Positions 17,010 to 27,303 of a DNA stretch of 64,000 nt are shown here, piece by piece (position 1 is the first letter of the stretch; every line of letters begins with the position of its first letter). The notes below the pieces were generated by a model. The model saw only the letters and a list, made by a program, of their open reading frames with translations. It did not search any database and had not been told where the DNA came from. The stretch is from Curtobacterium citreum (GTDB taxonomy: Bacteria > Actinomycetota > Actinomycetes > Actinomycetales > Microbacteriaceae), in assembly GCF_006715175.1 (NCBI RefSeq), contig NZ_VFMQ01000001.1:558001-622000 (forward strand), written 5' to 3'. The translations under genes were made by a program, and so were the position numbers.

Positions 17010-18119
17010 ATGACGACGATCCCGCTCGCCCCCGGTTTCACCCGCACCCGTCCCGGGAACGGCGGCCGCTCCGGCACCTCCACCTACTCCGCACTCCTCG
17101 CGCAGGTCAAGGACCACGGTCTCCTGCGCCGCCGCACCGGTTTCTACTGGTCGCTGTTCGGCGGCCTCGTCGCCACCCTCGCGCTGGCGTGGGTCGTGTT
17201 CTCGTTCCTCGGTGACTCGTGGTTCCAGCTGATCGTCGCGGGGGTGCTCGGTGTGCTGTTCACGCAGTTCGCGTTCCTGTCGCACGAGGCCGCGCACCGC
17301 CAGGTGTTCGCGTCGCAGAAGTGGAACGACCATGCCGGCCGCTGGGTCGGCACGTTCCTGGTGGGCTTGAGCTACTCGTGGTGGATGAACAAGCACACCC
17401 GCCACCACGGCAACCCGAACACCGTCGGCAAGGACCCGGACATCGCTCCCGACGGCATCCGGTTCCTGCCCGAGGACGCCGCTGCGGCGAAGGGACCGTT
17501 CATGCGGACCTTCCTGCGCTTCCAGGGCTGGCTGTTCTTCCCGCTGCTGACGCTCGAGGGCGTGAACCTGCACCGGCACGCGGTGGTCTCCGTCGTCCGT
17601 GGTGCCGGTGGCCGTCCGGACACGAAGGGTCGCGTGCTCGAGGGCACGCTGCTCGTGGCGCGGTTCGCGATCTACCTGACGGTGGTGTTCTGGTTCCTGC
17701 CGTTCGGGATGGCGTGCGCGTTCCTGGGTGTGCAGCTGGCGGTGTTCGGGGTGATGATGGGTGCCTCGTTCGCGCCGAACCACAAGGGCATGCCCACCAT
17801 CGCGCACGACGCGAAGGTCGACTTCTTCTCCCGGCAGGTCCGGACCTCCCGCAACATCCGTGGCGGCTGGTGGGTGTCGTTCCTGATGGGTGGTCTGAAC
17901 TTCCAGGTCGAGCACCACCTGTTCCCCTCGATGCCCCGGCCGGCGCTGAAGCAGGCCCGCCTGCTGGTCCGCGACCACTGCGAGACGCTCGACGTGCCCT
18001 ACACCGAGACGACGCTGCTGCGTTCGTACGGCATCGTCGTCCGGTACCTCAACCGGGTAGGACTCGCCGCACGCGACCCCTTCGCCTGCCCGATGGTCGC
18101 GCAGCTCCGCATCCACTGA
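17010..18119 (+). CDS. Fatty acid desaturase, copy A
   Basis: 369 aa. Membrane acyl-lipid/acyl-CoA desaturase with three His boxes: HEAAH at 92-96, HTRHH at 129-133 and QVEHH at 299-303, the last of the front-end (delta-6-like) type. These bind the di-iron centre, which inserts double bonds into membrane fatty acids, usually for cold adaptation. The ATG at 17010 was chosen because copy B shares exactly this point. A palindromic GACCGGTC at 16970-16977 and a TACGGT box at about 16935 are conserved upstream of both copies. DNA from about 17008 to 18104 appears identical to copy B at 36831-37927. Confidence 0.9.
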   Translation: MTTIPLAPGFTRTRPGNGGRSGTSTYSALLAQVKDHGLLRRRTGFYWSLFGGLVATLALAWVVFSFLGDSWFQLIVAGVLGVLFTQFAFLSHEAAHRQVFASQKWNDHAGRWVGTFLVGLSYSWWMNKHTRHHGNPNTVGKDPDIAPDGIRFLPEDAAAAKGPFMRTFLRFQGWLFFPLLTLEGVNLHRHAVVSVVRGAGGRPDTKGRVLEGTLLVARFAIYLTVVFWFLPFGMACAFLGVQLAVFGVMMGASFAPNHKGMPTIAHDAKVDFFSRQVRTSRNIRGGWWVSFLMGGLNFQVEHHLFPSMPRPALKQARLLVRDHCETLDVPYTETTLLRSYGIVVRYLNRVGLAARDPFACPMVAQLRIH

Positions 18120-18126
18120 CCCGGTC

Positions 18127-18158
18127 CGCTGCGCCCGGGCGTCGGTCCCGGCGCAGCG
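18127..18158. terminator. Hairpin between desaturase A and lacI
   Basis: 9-base arms CGCTGCGCC/GGCGCAGCG, lying 8 bp after the desaturase stop and before the convergent lacI stop at 18172. Likely serves both directions. Confidence 0.5.
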
Positions 18159-18171
18159 ACGCAGTAGAGCG

Positions 18172-19224
18172 TCAGTGCGGCCGGTCGAACGACCGGATGT
18201 CCGCCGGGACCGCCGACACCGACCCGCGCACCCGCACGGGCATCGGGACCAGGTGCTCGGCCGGCACCAGGTCGGGCTGCAGCAGCAGCCGGACGGCCAG
18301 GGCGCCCATCGCCTCGTAGGGGAGCGCGGCCGTCGTCAGGGTCGGCTCCAGGTAGAGCGCGATGTCGTCGTCGTCGAACGACACGATCGAGACCTGGTCC
18401 GGCACCGACAGGCCCACCTCGGCCAGCGCGCGGTAGACACCGAACGCCAGTCGGTCGTTCAGTGCGATCACGGCGGCGGGGCGTCGACCCGCGGCGAGCA
18501 GGTCGCGCATCGCGGCGTACCCGTGGTCGGGGTCCCACGGATGGCAGTCGACCTCGGCCACCGGCACGACCCCGTGTGCGTCGAGCGCCGTCGTGATGCC
18601 GTCGAGCCGTCGTTCGATCGCGGCGGTGCTCCACTCGACGGTCGCCGATCGGTCCCGCCCGATCAGGACGACGTCGTCGGTGTGCCCGGCGTCGAGCAGC
18701 AGCCGCACGATCTCCTCGCCGCCGGCGCGCTCGTCGGCGAGCACGGTCGCCGTGGGTCGGGTCGCGACGGCGTTGAGCATCACCGTCGGGATACCCCCGC
18801 CCACGTCGGGCAGGTCGACGGGGTGCGGTCGGATCGACGCGTAGACCAGGCCGTCGACCTGGTGGTCGATGAGGACCCCGAACGCCGCGGCCATCGCGTC
18901 CTGCTGGTCCTCGGTCTCGGTGATGAACAGCACGTGGCCCTGCCGCTTCGCCTCGGCCAGGGCACCGCGGATCATGCCGCTGCCGAACCGGTCGGTGGTG
19001 ATCGCCTCGGACACCAACCCGATGACCCCGGAGCGACGGGTCGTCAGCGACCGCGCGGTCAGGTTCGGGCGGTACCCGAGCTCGCCCGCCGCGGCACGGA
19101 TGCGCGCGGCGGCGTCCGCCGACACCCGGGATGCGGGGTGGTCGTTGAGCACCTGCGAGACCGCTGCCTTCGACAGGCCGACCTGTTGGGCCACGTCCGA
19201 GAGCGTGACGCGTCGCGCGCTCAC
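18172..19224 (-). CDS. LacI family repressor of the GH32-like operon
   Basis: 350 aa. The LacI HTH is VTLSDVAQQVGLSKAAVSQVLNDHPASRVS followed by the hinge IRAAAGELGYRPNLTARSL in pieces, then a periplasmic-binding-like effector domain (GLVSEAITTDRFGSGMIRGA, AVIALNDRLAFGVYRALAE, VSIVSFDDDDIALYLEPTLTT). Divergent from the glycosidase/ABC operon, with two LacI-type operator palindromes between them, so it very likely represses that operon and itself until its sugar is present. Confidence 0.88.
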   Translation of the reverse strand: MSARRVTLSDVAQQVGLSKAAVSQVLNDHPASRVSADAAARIRAAAGELGYRPNLTARSLTTRRSGVIGLVSEAITTDRFGSGMIRGALAEAKRQGHVLFITETEDQQDAMAAAFGVLIDHQVDGLVYASIRPHPVDLPDVGGGIPTVMLNAVATRPTATVLADERAGGEEIVRLLLDAGHTDDVVLIGRDRSATVEWSTAAIERRLDGITTALDAHGVVPVAEVDCHPWDPDHGYAAMRDLLAAGRRPAAVIALNDRLAFGVYRALAEVGLSVPDQVSIVSFDDDDIALYLEPTLTTAALPYEAMGALAVRLLLQPDLVPAEHLVPMPVRVRGSVSAVPADIRSFDRPH

Positions 19225-19267
19225 GGCAACTCCGCGGACTGTTTGCGCATTCGCTCATCATACGGGC

Positions 19268-19317
19268 TTGACAGCAGGTGGTGAACCGGTACACCATTCG
19301 TGATCAACCGGTTCACC
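19268..19317 (+). promoter_or_regulatory. Promoter and twin LacI operators of the GH32-like operon
   Basis: A TTGACA -35 box at 19268-19273 is followed by GGTGAACCGGTACACC (19280-19295) and GATCAACCGGTTCACC (19302-19317). Both approach the palindrome GGTGAACCGGTTCACC with the central CG typical of LacI-family sites. They cover the expected -10 region. No good -10 hexamer could be picked. Confidence 0.7.
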
Positions 19318-19400
19318 AACGTGGGTGCAACCGATGATGACCTCGATGAAGAGTGGTGCCGAGCAGTGTGTGACCTCCTCCTGACCGACCCTGACCGTCT

Positions 19401-20414
19401 GTGCGGTGCGCCGTGCTGAGGGTGCCCGACCACTGGGTGTGGGACTTCTGGTTCGCCGACGACGGCGCTCGCCACCACGTGTTCTTCCTGCAGGCGCCGA
19501 CAGCCCTGGGAGACGAGGGCCGACGCCACCGCGCCGCCCGCATCGGCCACGCCGTGAGCGACGACCTCGTCCACTGGGAGCGGGCGGAGCAGCCGTTCGG
19601 CCCCGGGTCCGGCGACGACCACGACGCGACGACGACGTGGACCGGCAGTGTCGTCCGCGGCGACGACGGCCTGTGGCGGATGTTCTACACGGGCACCCGG
19701 TTCCTCGCCGACGAGCCCGACCACACGAACGTCGAGACCGTCGGTGTCGCCGTGTCCGAGGACCTCCGCACCTGGGTCAAGCGCCCGGGCCCGGTGACCC
19801 GGGCCGACGCCCGCTGGTACGAGACGCTCGGCGCCGCACCGGACGCCGACGGCGCGGTCTTCCGCGAGGAGGCCTGGCGCGACCCCTGGGTGTTCCGGGA
19901 CCCGGCGGGGGACGGCTGGCACATGCTCGTCACCGCGCGCACGAACGCGGGCCCCCTCGACGAGCGCGGGGTGATCGGCCACGCGGTGTCCACGGACCTC
20001 GAGCACTGGGAGGTCCGACCGCCGCTCAGCAGTCCGGGCTCCGGCTTCGTCCACCTCGAGGTCCCGCAGGTCGTCCAGGTGCAGGGCCACTGGTTCCTGC
20101 TGTTCTCGTGCCCGGCCGAGGCGCTGAGCCCCGTGCACCCCGCCGCGGACACCACCCCCGGGACGTGGGCGATGCCGATCGACGACCCGACCGGTCCCTT
20201 CGACGTCACCCGCGCGGTCCCGCTCACGGACGCCACCCGGTACTCGGGCCGACTCGTGCAGCGCCGCGACGATTCGTGGGCCCTGGTGACCTTCGAGAAC
20301 GGCGCCCCGGGCGAACCGCTGCCCGGCGTGCTCACCGACCCGGTCGACGTCGACGTCGTGGACGGCCAGCTCGTCCTGCGTGCGACCACGTCCGCGGGCG
20401 CGGCTGCGCGCTGA
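19401..20414 (+). CDS. GH32-like five-bladed propeller glycoside hydrolase
   Basis: 337 aa from GTG 19401; a GTG 12 bp further in also fits, and no ribosome-binding site decides. Features of the GH32/43/68 superfamily: DHWVWDFWFADDGARHHVFF at the start, HAVSDDLVHWE, TWTGSVV, the WRDPWVFRDP (RDP) motif and HLEVPQVV with the presumed acid/base Glu. No signal peptide, so it probably acts inside the cell on imported fructo-oligosaccharides or similar sugars. The GH32 assignment is inferred from motif spacing. First gene of an operon with an ABC importer. Confidence 0.7.
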   Translation: MRCAVLRVPDHWVWDFWFADDGARHHVFFLQAPTALGDEGRRHRAARIGHAVSDDLVHWERAEQPFGPGSGDDHDATTTWTGSVVRGDDGLWRMFYTGTRFLADEPDHTNVETVGVAVSEDLRTWVKRPGPVTRADARWYETLGAAPDADGAVFREEAWRDPWVFRDPAGDGWHMLVTARTNAGPLDERGVIGHAVSTDLEHWEVRPPLSSPGSGFVHLEVPQVVQVQGHWFLLFSCPAEALSPVHPAADTTPGTWAMPIDDPTGPFDVTRAVPLTDATRYSGRLVQRRDDSWALVTFENGAPGEPLPGVLTDPVDVDVVDGQLVLRATTSAGAAAR

Positions 20415-20518
20415 CCCCGACCCCGACCCCTCACTTCCCCTCCACACCCCTCCGGCTCCACGGCGCAGCGCCTGCGACCCGGAGGTCCCGACCCGAAGAA
20501 CCCCTCCAGAGGAGAACC

Positions 20519-21844
20519 ATGAACACCAAGCACATCGCCCGTCGATCGGGGGTGGCCATCGCGGTGCTCGCGGTCGCCGCCGCCGCACTCACCGGCTGCT
20601 CGGCCGGTTCCGGATCCGGCAGCGCTGCCGGCGACGGCACCGGCGACATCACCGTCTGGGGCCACCAGGGCCAGACGAGCGAGGTCACCGCGATCCAGGA
20701 CACCGTGAAGTCCTTCAACGCGTCGCAGAAGAAGGTGCACGTCACGCTCAAGCTCATCTCGGGCGACACCTACACGAGCACCGTCACGAACACCCCGACG
20801 AACAAGCTCCCCGACGTGCTCGAGATGGACGGCCCGACGCTCGCGAGCTACGCCTACAACGGCAAGCTCGCCCCGCTGACCGACTCCGTGTCGAAGTCGA
20901 CCGTGTCGAACGCCACCGACGGCTCGATCGCCGAGGGCACGTACGACGGCAAGCTGTACGGCCTCGCCCAGTACAGCTCGGCGATGGGGCTGTACGGCAA
21001 CAAGAAGCTGCTCGAGGCCGCGGGGGTCTCGATCCCGTCGTCCCCGTCCGAGGCCTGGACCCCGGAGCAGTTCTCCGACGCGCTCAAGAAGCTCGCCGCC
21101 GCGAACTCGTCGGGCAAGTCGCTCGACCTGTCCGAGTCGGCGCTCAACGGCGAGTGGGGCACCTACGGCTTCTCGCCGATGCTGCAGTCCGCCGGCGGCA
21201 ACCTCATCAAGGGCGACAAGGCGTCCGGCGTGCTCGACTCGTCCGACTCGGTGAAGGCCCTCGAGGACATCGCGTCCTGGAAGCCCTACGTCGACTCGAA
21301 CACCGACGGCAACGCGTTCCCGAACGGCCGCGTCGCGCTGAGCCTGAGCGGCCACTGGAACTACCCGACCTACTCCAAGGCGATCGGCAGCGACCTGGTC
21401 GCCCTGCCGCTGCCGAACTTCGGCGACGGCGAGAAGGTCGGCGCCGGCTCGTGGACGTGGGGCATCGGCTCGTCGACCAAGCACGGCAAGGCTGCCGGCG
21501 CGTTCCTCGACTACCTGCTCAACGACGCGAACGTGAAGGCCATCACCGAGGCGAACGGCGCCCCCGCGGCGACCAAGTCGGCGTTCTCCGCGCAGAGCGT
21601 CTACCAGTCCGGCGGCGGCCTCGCCCTCTGGGGCCAGCAGCTGGAGCAGTCGTGCCCGGCGACCGCGATCACGAAGAGCTGCATCGCCGTCTACCGCCCG
21701 GTGACCCCGGGGTACCCGGTCATCACGTCGAAGTTCGCCAGCGCGCTGTCCGCGGTCTGGGGCGGCGCCGACGCGAAGGAGCAGCTGACCACGGCTGCGA
21801 AGTCGATCGACCAGGCCTACTCGGACAACAACGACTACAAGTGA
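20519..21844 (+). CDS. ABC transporter sugar-binding lipoprotein
   Basis: 441 aa, ATG with AGGAGA upstream. Signal peptide with lipobox AALTGCSAG, then a CUT1-type extracellular binding protein (ITVWGHQGQTSEVTAIQDTVKSF, PDVLEMDGPTLASYAYNG, NGRVALSLSGHWNY, GSWTWGIGSSTKHGKAAGAFLDYLL in pieces). It delivers an oligosaccharide to the two permeases that follow. No ATPase is encoded in the operon; a shared MsiK-type ATPase elsewhere in the genome is expected. Confidence 0.9.
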   Translation: MNTKHIARRSGVAIAVLAVAAAALTGCSAGSGSGSAAGDGTGDITVWGHQGQTSEVTAIQDTVKSFNASQKKVHVTLKLISGDTYTSTVTNTPTNKLPDVLEMDGPTLASYAYNGKLAPLTDSVSKSTVSNATDGSIAEGTYDGKLYGLAQYSSAMGLYGNKKLLEAAGVSIPSSPSEAWTPEQFSDALKKLAAANSSGKSLDLSESALNGEWGTYGFSPMLQSAGGNLIKGDKASGVLDSSDSVKALEDIASWKPYVDSNTDGNAFPNGRVALSLSGHWNYPTYSKAIGSDLVALPLPNFGDGEKVGAGSWTWGIGSSTKHGKAAGAFLDYLLNDANVKAITEANGAPAATKSAFSAQSVYQSGGGLALWGQQLEQSCPATAITKSCIAVYRPVTPGYPVITSKFASALSAVWGGADAKEQLTTAAKSIDQAYSDNNDYK

Positions 21845-21918
21845 TCGGCCGTGGGGGCGTCGGAGTCCGACGCCCCCACCCCCGGTCACCCCGCAGAACC
21901 AGGAGACCAGGAGTCCTC

Positions 21919-22905
21919 GTGACCAGCACGACCACCCCGCCGCCGGCCGCGCCGGCTGCACCGATCGCCGAACGGCGTCGCCGGGTTCCCCGGCAGCTCC
22001 GTCGGCAGCGCAGCGACCTCGTCGCGGGGCCGCTCATGGCCCTGCCCGCGATGGCCGGCATCGTCCTCTTCATCGCCGTCCCGTTCGTCGCGGCCATCGG
22101 GCTGTCGTTCTTCAACGTGCAGCTCGGCTCGCCGCGCCCGCCGACCTTCGTGGGGTTCAGCCAGTACGTCCGGCTGTTCACCGACCCGGTCGAGGCGCCG
22201 CAGTTCCTCCGCGCGCTCGGGAACAACCTGTTCTTCGCGGTGGTCGTCATCCCGCTGCAGACCGGCCTCGCGCTCGTCTTCGCGGTCCTGCTCAACCAGC
22301 AGCTCAAGGGCATCCGGTTCTTCCGCACGTTCTTCTTCATGCCGGTCGTCTTCCCGATGGCCCTCGTCGCCGTGATCTGGCGCGTGATCCTCGACCGGAG
22401 CGGCAGCGGTCTGCTCAACAGCGCGGTCGAGACCGTCACCGGGGGAGCGGTCGGCCCGCACGACTGGCTCGGCTCCGGTGCCACCGCGATGCTGTCCGTC
22501 ATCGCCCTGTCGATCTGGCAGGGCGTCGGGTTCCAGATGGTCATCATCCTGGCCGCGCTGCAGGAGATCCCCGAGGAGCGGTACGAGGCGGCTCGACTGG
22601 ACCGGGCGAACCGGTTCCAGCAGTTCGTGCACATCACCGTGCCAGGTGTCCGCAACACCCTGATCTTCGTGGTGCTGCTCACCACGATCTTCGCCTTCCG
22701 CGTCTACGACCAGGTGTACATCCTGATCACCACCGCCGGGGGCAACGAGAACGCCCTCCGCACCGTCCTGTACCAGGCCACGAACGCGATCATCACCGAG
22801 AACAGCGTCGGACGCGCCACCGCGATCTCCGTCGTGCTCTTCGTGATCATCGTCGTCGTCGCCCTGGTCCAGCGCGCCGTGCTCCGACAGAGGAGTGAGA
22901 GTTGA
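21919..22905 (+). CDS. Sugar ABC transporter permease (MalF-like)
   Basis: 328 aa, GTG start after AGGAGACCAGGAG. Six membrane helices, with the permease EAA loop in RYEAARLDRANRFQQFVHITVPGVRN (EAA...G...F..I..P). A proline-rich cytoplasmic tail precedes helix 1. Forms the channel with the next gene; the stop overlaps the next TTG start. Confidence 0.9.
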   Translation: MTSTTTPPPAAPAAPIAERRRRVPRQLRRQRSDLVAGPLMALPAMAGIVLFIAVPFVAAIGLSFFNVQLGSPRPPTFVGFSQYVRLFTDPVEAPQFLRALGNNLFFAVVVIPLQTGLALVFAVLLNQQLKGIRFFRTFFFMPVVFPMALVAVIWRVILDRSGSGLLNSAVETVTGGAVGPHDWLGSGATAMLSVIALSIWQGVGFQMVIILAALQEIPEERYEAARLDRANRFQQFVHITVPGVRNTLIFVVLLTTIFAFRVYDQVYILITTAGGNENALRTVLYQATNAIITENSVGRATAISVVLFVIIVVVALVQRAVLRQRSES

Positions 22906-23746
22906 CCACCATCCGCCCCCGCCGCGTGGCGTCCAAGGCCGGGTCCTACGCGATCCTGATCGTGCTGTCGGCGCTCATGTTCGCGCCCGTCTACTACCTG
23001 CTGCTCGGCAGCTTCAAGCCGAGCAGCGAGGTGCTCGACGGCTTCACCGGCTTCCTGCCGATCCACCTGTCGCTCGACAACTACCGCGGGGTCTTCCGGG
23101 CACTCGACTCGGACGCCACGGGGTACTTCTGGCAGTTCATGACGAACTCGGTGCTCATCTCGCTCGTGGTCGTCGTCGGCGGACTCGTCGTCAACGCCAT
23201 GGCCGGCTACTCGTTCGCACGGCTGCAGTGGAAGGGCAAGAACCTGGTGTTCCTGCTCGTCGTGCTGCTCGTCATCGTGCCGTTCGAGTCCGTCGCGGTC
23301 CCGCTGCTGTACCTGCTCAACGGACAGCGGGACACCCTGGTGGTGCAGATGATCCCGTTCATCGCGAACGCGTTCTCGATCTTCTTGTTCTACACGTTCT
23401 TCCTCAACCTGCCGAAGAGCGTCGAGGAGGCCGCACGGCTCGACGGCCTCGGCGCCTTCGGCACGTTCGTCCGCGTGGTCGTCCCCAACGCCCGCCCGGT
23501 GTTCGCGACCGTGGCGATCCTGACGTTCCTGAGCTCGTGGGGGTCGTACCTCTGGCCGTCGATCGTCACGTCGGACCCGACCGCCCGCCCGCTGCCGCTC
23601 GAGATCAGCGTGTTCTCCGGGCAGGAGCCCGTCGACTGGGGGCAGACCTTCGCGTTCGGCACCCTGCTGGTGCTGCCCGTGCTGATCGTCTTCCTCGCGT
23701 TCCAGCGGTACTTCATCCAGAGCGTCGCCGGATCGGCCGTCAAGGG

Positions 23747-23750
<4 letters not shown>
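22902..23750 (+). CDS. Sugar ABC transporter permease (MalG-like)
   Basis: 282 aa, TTG start overlapping the previous stop (TTGA), with AGGAGTGAGAG as ribosome-binding site. Six helices and the EAA motif in VEEAARLDGLGAFGTFVRVVVPNARPVF. Second half of the channel for the binding protein at 20519. Its stop overlaps the next start (ATGA), so the esterase gene is part of the same transcript. Confidence 0.9.
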
Positions 23751-24802
<1,052 letters not shown>

Positions 24803-24835
24803 TCCAACAGGCCCGGCCCCGTCGGACCCGGCCCC

Positions 24836-24887
24836 ACACCGGACGGGAGGCACGTGGCGGGCCCGCCACGTGCCTCCCGTCCGGTGT
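24836..24887. repeat. GACGGGAGGC-family palindrome (52 bp, perfect)
   Basis: Perfect palindrome centred on GGGCCC, between the convergent esterase and PQQ-dehydrogenase genes. Same outer core (GGACGGGAGGCACG) as the other family copies. Confidence 0.8.
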
Positions 24888-24926
24888 CCACCCGCCCTGC
24901 GGACCGGGCGCAACGCGCGCCCCGGT

Positions 24927-26246
24927 TCAGGACCCCGGGGTCAGTCGGTAGACCAGCCCGGCGGTGTCGTCCGTGACGTACAGGCTGCCGTCCGGGCCGG
25001 GCACGGCGTCCACCGACCGACCCCACCGCGACCCGTCGTCGTCCTGGAACCCCTCGACGATCGTGCGCGGCCGGCCGAGGGTGTGCGCGGTGTCGTCCCA
25101 GGCGCTGTACGACACCGACGGTGGCCGCGGTGGCTCCCGGTCCCACGATCCGTGCGTCGTGACGAGTGCCCCGTCCGCGTACGCCGCGGGCAGGGCGCTC
25201 CCGCGGGTGAACACGAACCCGACCGGGGCGCTGTGCGCGGGGAGCCCGACCATCGTCGGGGTGACGGTGGCGCAGTCGAGGGCCTTGCCGTCGGGGTTGT
25301 TCGCCGGGTCGTCGACGTACCCGAGGTCGAGCAGGTCGGGCTTCCCACGGGAGTCCGGCTGGCAGAACGGCCACCCGAGCTCGGCCCCCGCCGTGATCCG
25401 CGTCACCTGGTCGTCCGGGTGCTCGTTCACGTACGCCTGCACGCGCTGCCCGTAGTGCCCGCTGCCGTCGTGGAACGGGTACGGCTGCTGGTCGGCCTGG
25501 TTCACGGCGGCGAAGAGCGTGCCGTCCGGCGCGTGCGCGAGCCCCTCGCCGTTCCGGACCCCGGTGGCCAGCAGCGTGTTCCCGGTCCCGTCGAGCCGCA
25601 CCTGCCGGATCACCGCGCGGTCGGGGTGGTCGCGGCGATCGGCGCCGTCGCTGTTCGACGCGGAGCCGATGTCGTAGGCGACCACGCCGTTCCGCACCGC
25701 GACGAACTTGCCGCCGTGCCCGCCGGTCGGCAGTCCGTCGACCAGGACCCGGTGGTCGCCGAGCGTCCCGCCGTCGTAGCGCCAGGCCTCGATGCGGGTC
25801 GCCTCGCCGAGCACCACGACGGTCCGGCCGTCCTGCTCGGTCACCGCGACGCCCTGCGGGTCGTCGAGTCCGGTCGCGAGCCGGTGCACGGTCGGCGCCC
25901 GGACCCCGCCGCGCGGCTCGAGGCGCAGCAGGTCGCCTTCGGAGCCGGTGGTCAGGAGCATGCTGCCGTCGGGGAGCCACGCGGCCATCCGCGCGCCGGG
26001 GGCGTCCGCCCAGACCTCGGCACGCCAGCCGTCCGGCACGCGCAGCGAGCGTCCCGCCGCGCGCCCGGCGTGCGCGCCGTCCGCGACGGTCAGCCGCACG
26101 GTGTGCAGTCCGGAGGCCGGGTTCCCGGTCGTCGCCGCGGCCGCGGAGGGCGCCCTCTCGAGTGGTCCGGACGTGCACGACGCGATGCCCACCACGACGA
26201 GCGCCGCCGCGGCGGCGCTGCCCAGGACCCTGCTCATCCGCTCCAC
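24927..26246 (-). CDS. PQQ-dependent sugar dehydrogenase-type lipoprotein
   Basis: 439 aa from GTG 26246, which follows a TAGCCT box by 6 bp (leaderless pattern); an ATG three codons in is the alternative. Lipobox VGIASC near residue 24. The propeller signature of the soluble glucose/sorbosone dehydrogenase family is present: RSLRVPDGWRAEVWA, GLDDPQGVAV, TGVRNGEGLAHAPDG, GAELGWPFC and SVDAVPGPDGSLYVTDD. Family members oxidise aldoses at the cell surface using PQQ. No PQQ synthesis genes are in view. Confidence 0.82.
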   Translation of the reverse strand: MERMSRVLGSAAAAALVVVGIASCTSGPLERAPSAAAATTGNPASGLHTVRLTVADGAHAGRAAGRSLRVPDGWRAEVWADAPGARMAAWLPDGSMLLTTGSEGDLLRLEPRGGVRAPTVHRLATGLDDPQGVAVTEQDGRTVVVLGEATRIEAWRYDGGTLGDHRVLVDGLPTGGHGGKFVAVRNGVVAYDIGSASNSDGADRRDHPDRAVIRQVRLDGTGNTLLATGVRNGEGLAHAPDGTLFAAVNQADQQPYPFHDGSGHYGQRVQAYVNEHPDDQVTRITAGAELGWPFCQPDSRGKPDLLDLGYVDDPANNPDGKALDCATVTPTMVGLPAHSAPVGFVFTRGSALPAAYADGALVTTHGSWDREPPRPPSVSYSAWDDTAHTLGRPRTIVEGFQDDDGSRWGRSVDAVPGPDGSLYVTDDTAGLVYRLTPGS

Positions 26247-26329
26247 AGCGGCAGGCTAGGCCGGCTTCGTCGCCGCCGGGACGCGAGTGCGCCAGTCGGA
26301 CGGCCGTCTGTCGGACGCGCCCACGGGAC

Positions 26330-26371
26330 GGACGGGAGGCACGGGGCGGGATCGTCACGGGCCTCCCGTCC
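26330..26371. repeat. GACGGGAGGC-family palindrome (degenerate)
   Basis: Outer arms GGACGGGAGGC and GCCTCCCGTCC are intact; the centre (CGGGATCG) is no longer symmetric. Lies between the PQQ dehydrogenase start and a hypothetical gene. Confidence 0.65.
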
Positions 26372-26407
26372 GGTGGGTTGCCGGCTCTGGAGCGGAGCGC
26401 TGCGCGC

Positions 26408-26647
26408 TCAGATCGCGGCGGCGACCGACCAGAACTCGGGGCCCGGCTTGCTGATGAGGCGCTGGTCCGCGAACGAGCCGTCGGCGAACGTGAGGCGCGC
26501 GACCGGAACCCCGCCCTGCGCGGTCTTCCCGGTGTCGACGATCGACGCGACCTGCGCCCGCGGGATCGTCACGATGTGCTCCGCGGGGAGCTGGTTGCCG
26601 GTCAAGCCGAGGTCCCACATCGACAGGGACTGCTCGCTGATCACCAT
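26408..26647 (-). CDS. Hypothetical protein, start uncertain
   Basis: 79 aa from the ATG at 26647; the frame is open further to 26920, but that part is Arg/Pro-rich and unconvincing. The supported part, MVISEQSLSMWDLG through LTFADGSFADQRLISKPG, looks like a compact beta-rich domain. No family recognised. It may be the 3' remnant of a longer gene, since it begins the accessory region where broken genes are frequent. No good ribosome-binding site is seen for any start. Confidence 0.4.
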   Translation of the reverse strand: MVISEQSLSMWDLGLTGNQLPAEHIVTIPRAQVASIVDTGKTAQGGVPVARLTFADGSFADQRLISKPGPEFWSVAAAI

Positions 26648-26889
26648 CAGGGAGGGGCCGGCCTCGTTCGGCAGGCTGCGGGCGGTGGAGCCCTCCTCGC
26701 CGCCGGTGTGCTGCGACCGCGATACGTCGGGGAGCGCGCCGGTCGCGCTCCGTCGGCAACGACCGTAGTGGCGGGGGATTTCTGTGGGGAAGCGCTTGCG
26801 TTTGTGGGGCTGCGGTCTCGGTCGCGGTCTCGTTCTCGCGGGAGGCGAGGTCGCATGGACGGCCCACGGACGACGAGGGAGGACTCGAC

Positions 26890-27303
26890 GTGAGCATGCG
26901 ATCTGCGCTCCGGCGCGCACGGCAGGTGGTCGCGCTGACGATGCACCCGAGGATCCCGGTGGGCGGGTTCGACTGGGTCGGTCCGGACGGAACCGTCGAC
27001 GAGGGGGCGTTGTCGGAGACCAAGGAGACGATCGACCTCCTCCTGACCGACCATGCCGTCCTGCACGTCGGACGGATCAGCGTGCTGCCGACGGAGGCGA
27101 GCAGTCGCCAGGAGCTGTCGAACGTGATCGTGCGGACGGTGTTCGACCGCCTCCCCGCTCGACTGAGTGTGCCGGAGGAGACGCTGAACGCTGCGCTGGC
27201 GATGTTCGTCGAGGACGTGGCGCTGGTCCGCCGCGACGCGGTCGACACGGGGGTGCTCAGGCGGTCGCCGGACGGTGCCGTTTACCGGATCGCGGCGGAG
27301 TGA
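26890..27303 (+). CDS. DUF2087-domain protein
   Basis: 137 aa, GTG with GGGAGGACTCGAC upstream. The C-terminal half matches the DUF2087 pattern: VFDRLPARLSVPEETLNAALAMF, then EDVALVRRDAVDTGVLRR and DGAVYRI. This domain often follows a helix-turn-helix and resembles a nucleic-acid-associated helical unit. The N-terminal half (GGFDWVGPDGTVDEGAL) is unassigned. Its 3' end overlaps the end of the opposite-strand Nudix gene by 47 bp. Confidence 0.65.
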   Translation: MSMRSALRRARQVVALTMHPRIPVGGFDWVGPDGTVDEGALSETKETIDLLLTDHAVLHVGRISVLPTEASSRQELSNVIVRTVFDRLPARLSVPEETLNAALAMFVEDVALVRRDAVDTGVLRRSPDGAVYRIAAE